Of a stretch of DNA of 64,000 nt, positions 63,301-64,000 are shown one piece after another; position 1 is the first letter of the stretch; each line of letters starts with the position of its first letter. Below the pieces are notes generated by a model. The model made no database searches. It was not told the origin of the DNA and saw only the letters and a program-made list of their open reading frames with translations. Made by a program: the position numbers and the translations under genes. Source of the DNA: Apteryx mantelli (lineage: Eukaryota > Chordata > Aves > Apterygiformes > Apterygidae); NCBI RefSeq assembly GCF_036417845.1, contig NC_089984.1:6163603-6227602 (forward strand), written 5' to 3'.

Positions 63301-63547
63301 TCCGATGCGCCCCTGTCCTGCCCCGCAGCGCCGGACAGGAGCCTGGCGGCGGGCTGCAAGGACGCCGTGGGCTGGATGTTCGGCCGGCTGGACACGAGCG
63401 GGGACCTCTTGCTGGAGCCGGCCGAGCTGGCCGCCGTCAACCTGGAGCAGTACGAGGTCTGCATCCGCGCCTTCTTCAACTCCTGCGACACCCACCGGGA
63501 CGGCCGCGTCTCCGCCGCCGAGTGGTGCTTCTGCTTCTGGAGGGAAA
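60130..63547 (+). CDS. SPOCK2: SPOCK2 (testican-2), 5' part, secreted proteoglycan
   Basis: Eight exons are present: 60130-60354, 62269-62277, 62358-62403, 62499-62614, 62738-62852, 62948-63059, 63141-63242 and 63329-63547, about 314 residues of a roughly 420-residue protein. In order they give a signal peptide (residues 1-26), the family mark GNFMEDEQWLSSISQYSG, the KHWNRFRDEVEDDYIKSWED segment, a Kazal-like domain (VCGSDGHTYSSACKLEQQAC) and the SPARC-type calcium-binding region with two canonical EF loops, residues 263-274 and 295-306. The thyroglobulin and acidic C-terminal exons lie beyond the window. Exon 4 carries one extra G and exon 7 a plus-G/minus-G pair, so the literal sequence is out of frame there; frame phases at all flanking junctions fit only without them. 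Family knowledge: testicans are extracellular heparan/chondroitin sulphate proteoglycans that affect matrix proteases. Confidence 0.93.
60206..60245 (+). repeat. Coding CACCGG hexanucleotide repeat in SPOCK2
   Basis: Repeated GGCACC units encode the Gly-Thr dipeptides at about residues 26-39, between the signal peptide and the conserved region. Confidence 0.75.
60355..62268. other. SPOCK2 intron 1
   Basis: A 1.9-kb GC-rich intron with an imperfect repeat of CCAAYGCCAYCCC-like words at about 60605-60735 and long G runs at 61538-61566, 61839-61854, 62123-62141 and 62167-62180. No further exon. Confidence 0.6.
61538..61566 (+). repeat. 29-base G homopolymer
   Basis: An unbroken run of G in SPOCK2 intron 1, followed by TGGGG. 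Its exact length in the genome is uncertain. Confidence 0.85.
62269..62277 (+). CDS. SPOCK2: SPOCK2 9-base microexon
   Basis: GAGGTCGAG (Glu-Val-Glu) lies between a TCCCAG acceptor and a GTGAGT donor. Human SPOCK2 has the same EVE tripeptide between RFRD and DDYIKSW, which exon 1 and exon 3 supply here. Confidence 0.85.
62358..62403 (+). CDS. SPOCK2: SPOCK2 exon 3
   Basis: 46 bases encode DDYIKSWEDNQPLDE. Acceptor after a C tract, donor AAG/GTAAGC. Confidence 0.9.
62499..62614 (+). CDS. SPOCK2: SPOCK2 exon 4, with a one-base frame break
   Basis: It encodes LDTTKDPCQKVKCSRHK, then an extra G among the three at 62551-62553 breaks the frame; read one base on, VAQGYQRAMCISRRKLEH continues. Flanking phases require 115, not 116, bases. 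Confidence 0.85.
62738..62852 (+). CDS. SPOCK2: SPOCK2 exon 5 (Kazal start)
   Basis: It encodes the linker and CRPCRAAPPAAVCGSDGHTY of the Kazal-like domain. Phase 0 at the donor CG/GTAAGG. Confidence 0.9.
62948..63059 (+). CDS. SPOCK2: SPOCK2 exon 6 (Kazal end)
   Basis: It encodes CKLEQQACLASKQLTVRCEG and PCPC, then a proline-rich linker. Confidence 0.9.
63141..63242 (+). CDS. SPOCK2: SPOCK2 exon 7, locally shifted frame
   Basis: CTGQDLADLGDRLR and ENAKQNGSG lie in one frame but the segment between is in another (DWFQLLR). An extra G at 63188-63189 and a missing G at 63208-63209 compensate. The human protein reads DWFQLL here. Confidence 0.85.
63329..63547 (+). CDS. SPOCK2: SPOCK2 exon 8 (EF-hand domain)
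   Basis: It encodes CKDAVGWMFGRLDTSGD through CDTHRDGRVSAAEWCFCFW. Both EF loops have Asp at positions 1 and 5 and Glu at 12. Donor A/GTGCGT. Confidence 0.92.
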
Positions 63548-63689
63548 GTGCGTCGCGCCGGGGGCTCGCGTGGCCTGCGGGGGGGGGGGGGGGGGGTCGG
63601 GGGGGGGCACAGCTGGGTCGACCGCGGCGCGCGGGTCCGGGGGCACCTGGTGTTGCTGGGGAGGGTGTCGGGGGGGGGCAGTGCGATGC

Positions 63690-64000
63690 TGGGGGGGGGG
63701 GTGCACATCTGGGGGGATGCACAGCTGGAGGGTGCACATCCAGGCTGCTCACAGCTGGGTGGTGCACAGCTGGAGGGTGCACATCCAGGCTGCACAGCTG
63801 GGGGAATGAGCACCCGGGACACACATCTGGGGGGTGTACAGCAGGGGAGATGCACATCCGGGGTGCACAGCTGGAGGATGCACAGCTGGAGGGATGCACA
63901 TCCAGGGTGCACCAGCTGGGGGATGCACAGCAGGGGGGGGAATGCACATCCGGGATGCACACTCGGGGTGCACAGCTGGAGGGTGCACACCCAGGGACTG
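63690..64000. repeat. Minisatellite in SPOCK2 intron 8, open at window end
   Basis: Units such as GGTGCACAGCTGGAGG and GATGCACATCCAGGG recur with 12-30-base spacing to the window edge. It follows G runs at about 63580-63700 and generates long spurious open frames on both strands. Confidence 0.85.

Noticed and set aside
62199-63962. 587-residue minus-strand open frame
   Set aside because: Antisense shadow of SPOCK2 exons and the terminal minisatellite; it consists of repeated Cys/His/Pro words.

Overview
This window is vertebrate nuclear DNA, most likely from a bird. The genes have GT-AG introns, repeats are sparse, the LINEs are CR1-type (one keeps a typical CR1 3' end with the ATTCTGTG octamer), and the promoters lie in GC-rich blocks with long C or G homopolymers. 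Four protein-coding genes are recognised by eye from their translations: DDIT4 (minus), ANAPC16 (minus), ASCC1 (plus) and the 5' two thirds of SPOCK2 (plus). From memory, their order and relative orientation match the human 10q22 block SPOCK2-ASCC1-ANAPC16-DDIT4 read in reverse.

Layout. 1-3.6 kb: GC-rich and AT/homopolymer-rich DNA beyond the 3' end of DDIT4, with no recognised gene. 3.6-5.54 kb: DDIT4, two coding exons on the minus strand, with a 50-bp minisatellite in its intron. 5.54-8.46 kb: DDIT4 upstream region with TATA, CCAAT, HRE-like and C/EBP-ATF motifs, a 190-bp T-rich tract and a second CpG-rich block. 8.46-17.9 kb: ANAPC16 on the minus strand, three coding exons and a proposed noncoding first exon. 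17.2-18.2 kb: CpG island shared head to head by ANAPC16 and ASCC1. 17.7-56.7 kb: ASCC1, nine coding exons giving 354 residues, with introns of 7.9 kb (intron 5) and 15.4 kb (intron 9). 56.7-60 kb: intergenic. 60.1 kb to the end: SPOCK2, exons 1-8, running out of the window in an intron that contains a minisatellite.

The genes do not form one pathway. DDIT4 is a stress-induced inhibitor of mTORC1, ANAPC16 is a small subunit of the anaphase-promoting complex, ASCC1 is a KH/2H-phosphoesterase subunit of the ASCC complex (transcription co-activation and alkylation repair), and SPOCK2 is a secreted testican proteoglycan. The region is ordinary conserved synteny and I see no undescribed gene system. 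The points most worth a second look are regulatory or structural: an exact C/EBP-ATF element above DDIT4, a proposed 5' overlap of ANAPC16 and ASCC1, a trio of TCGCGA-centred palindromes above SPOCK2, a 9-base SPOCK2 microexon, and three single-G indels in SPOCK2 exons that look like assembly errors.
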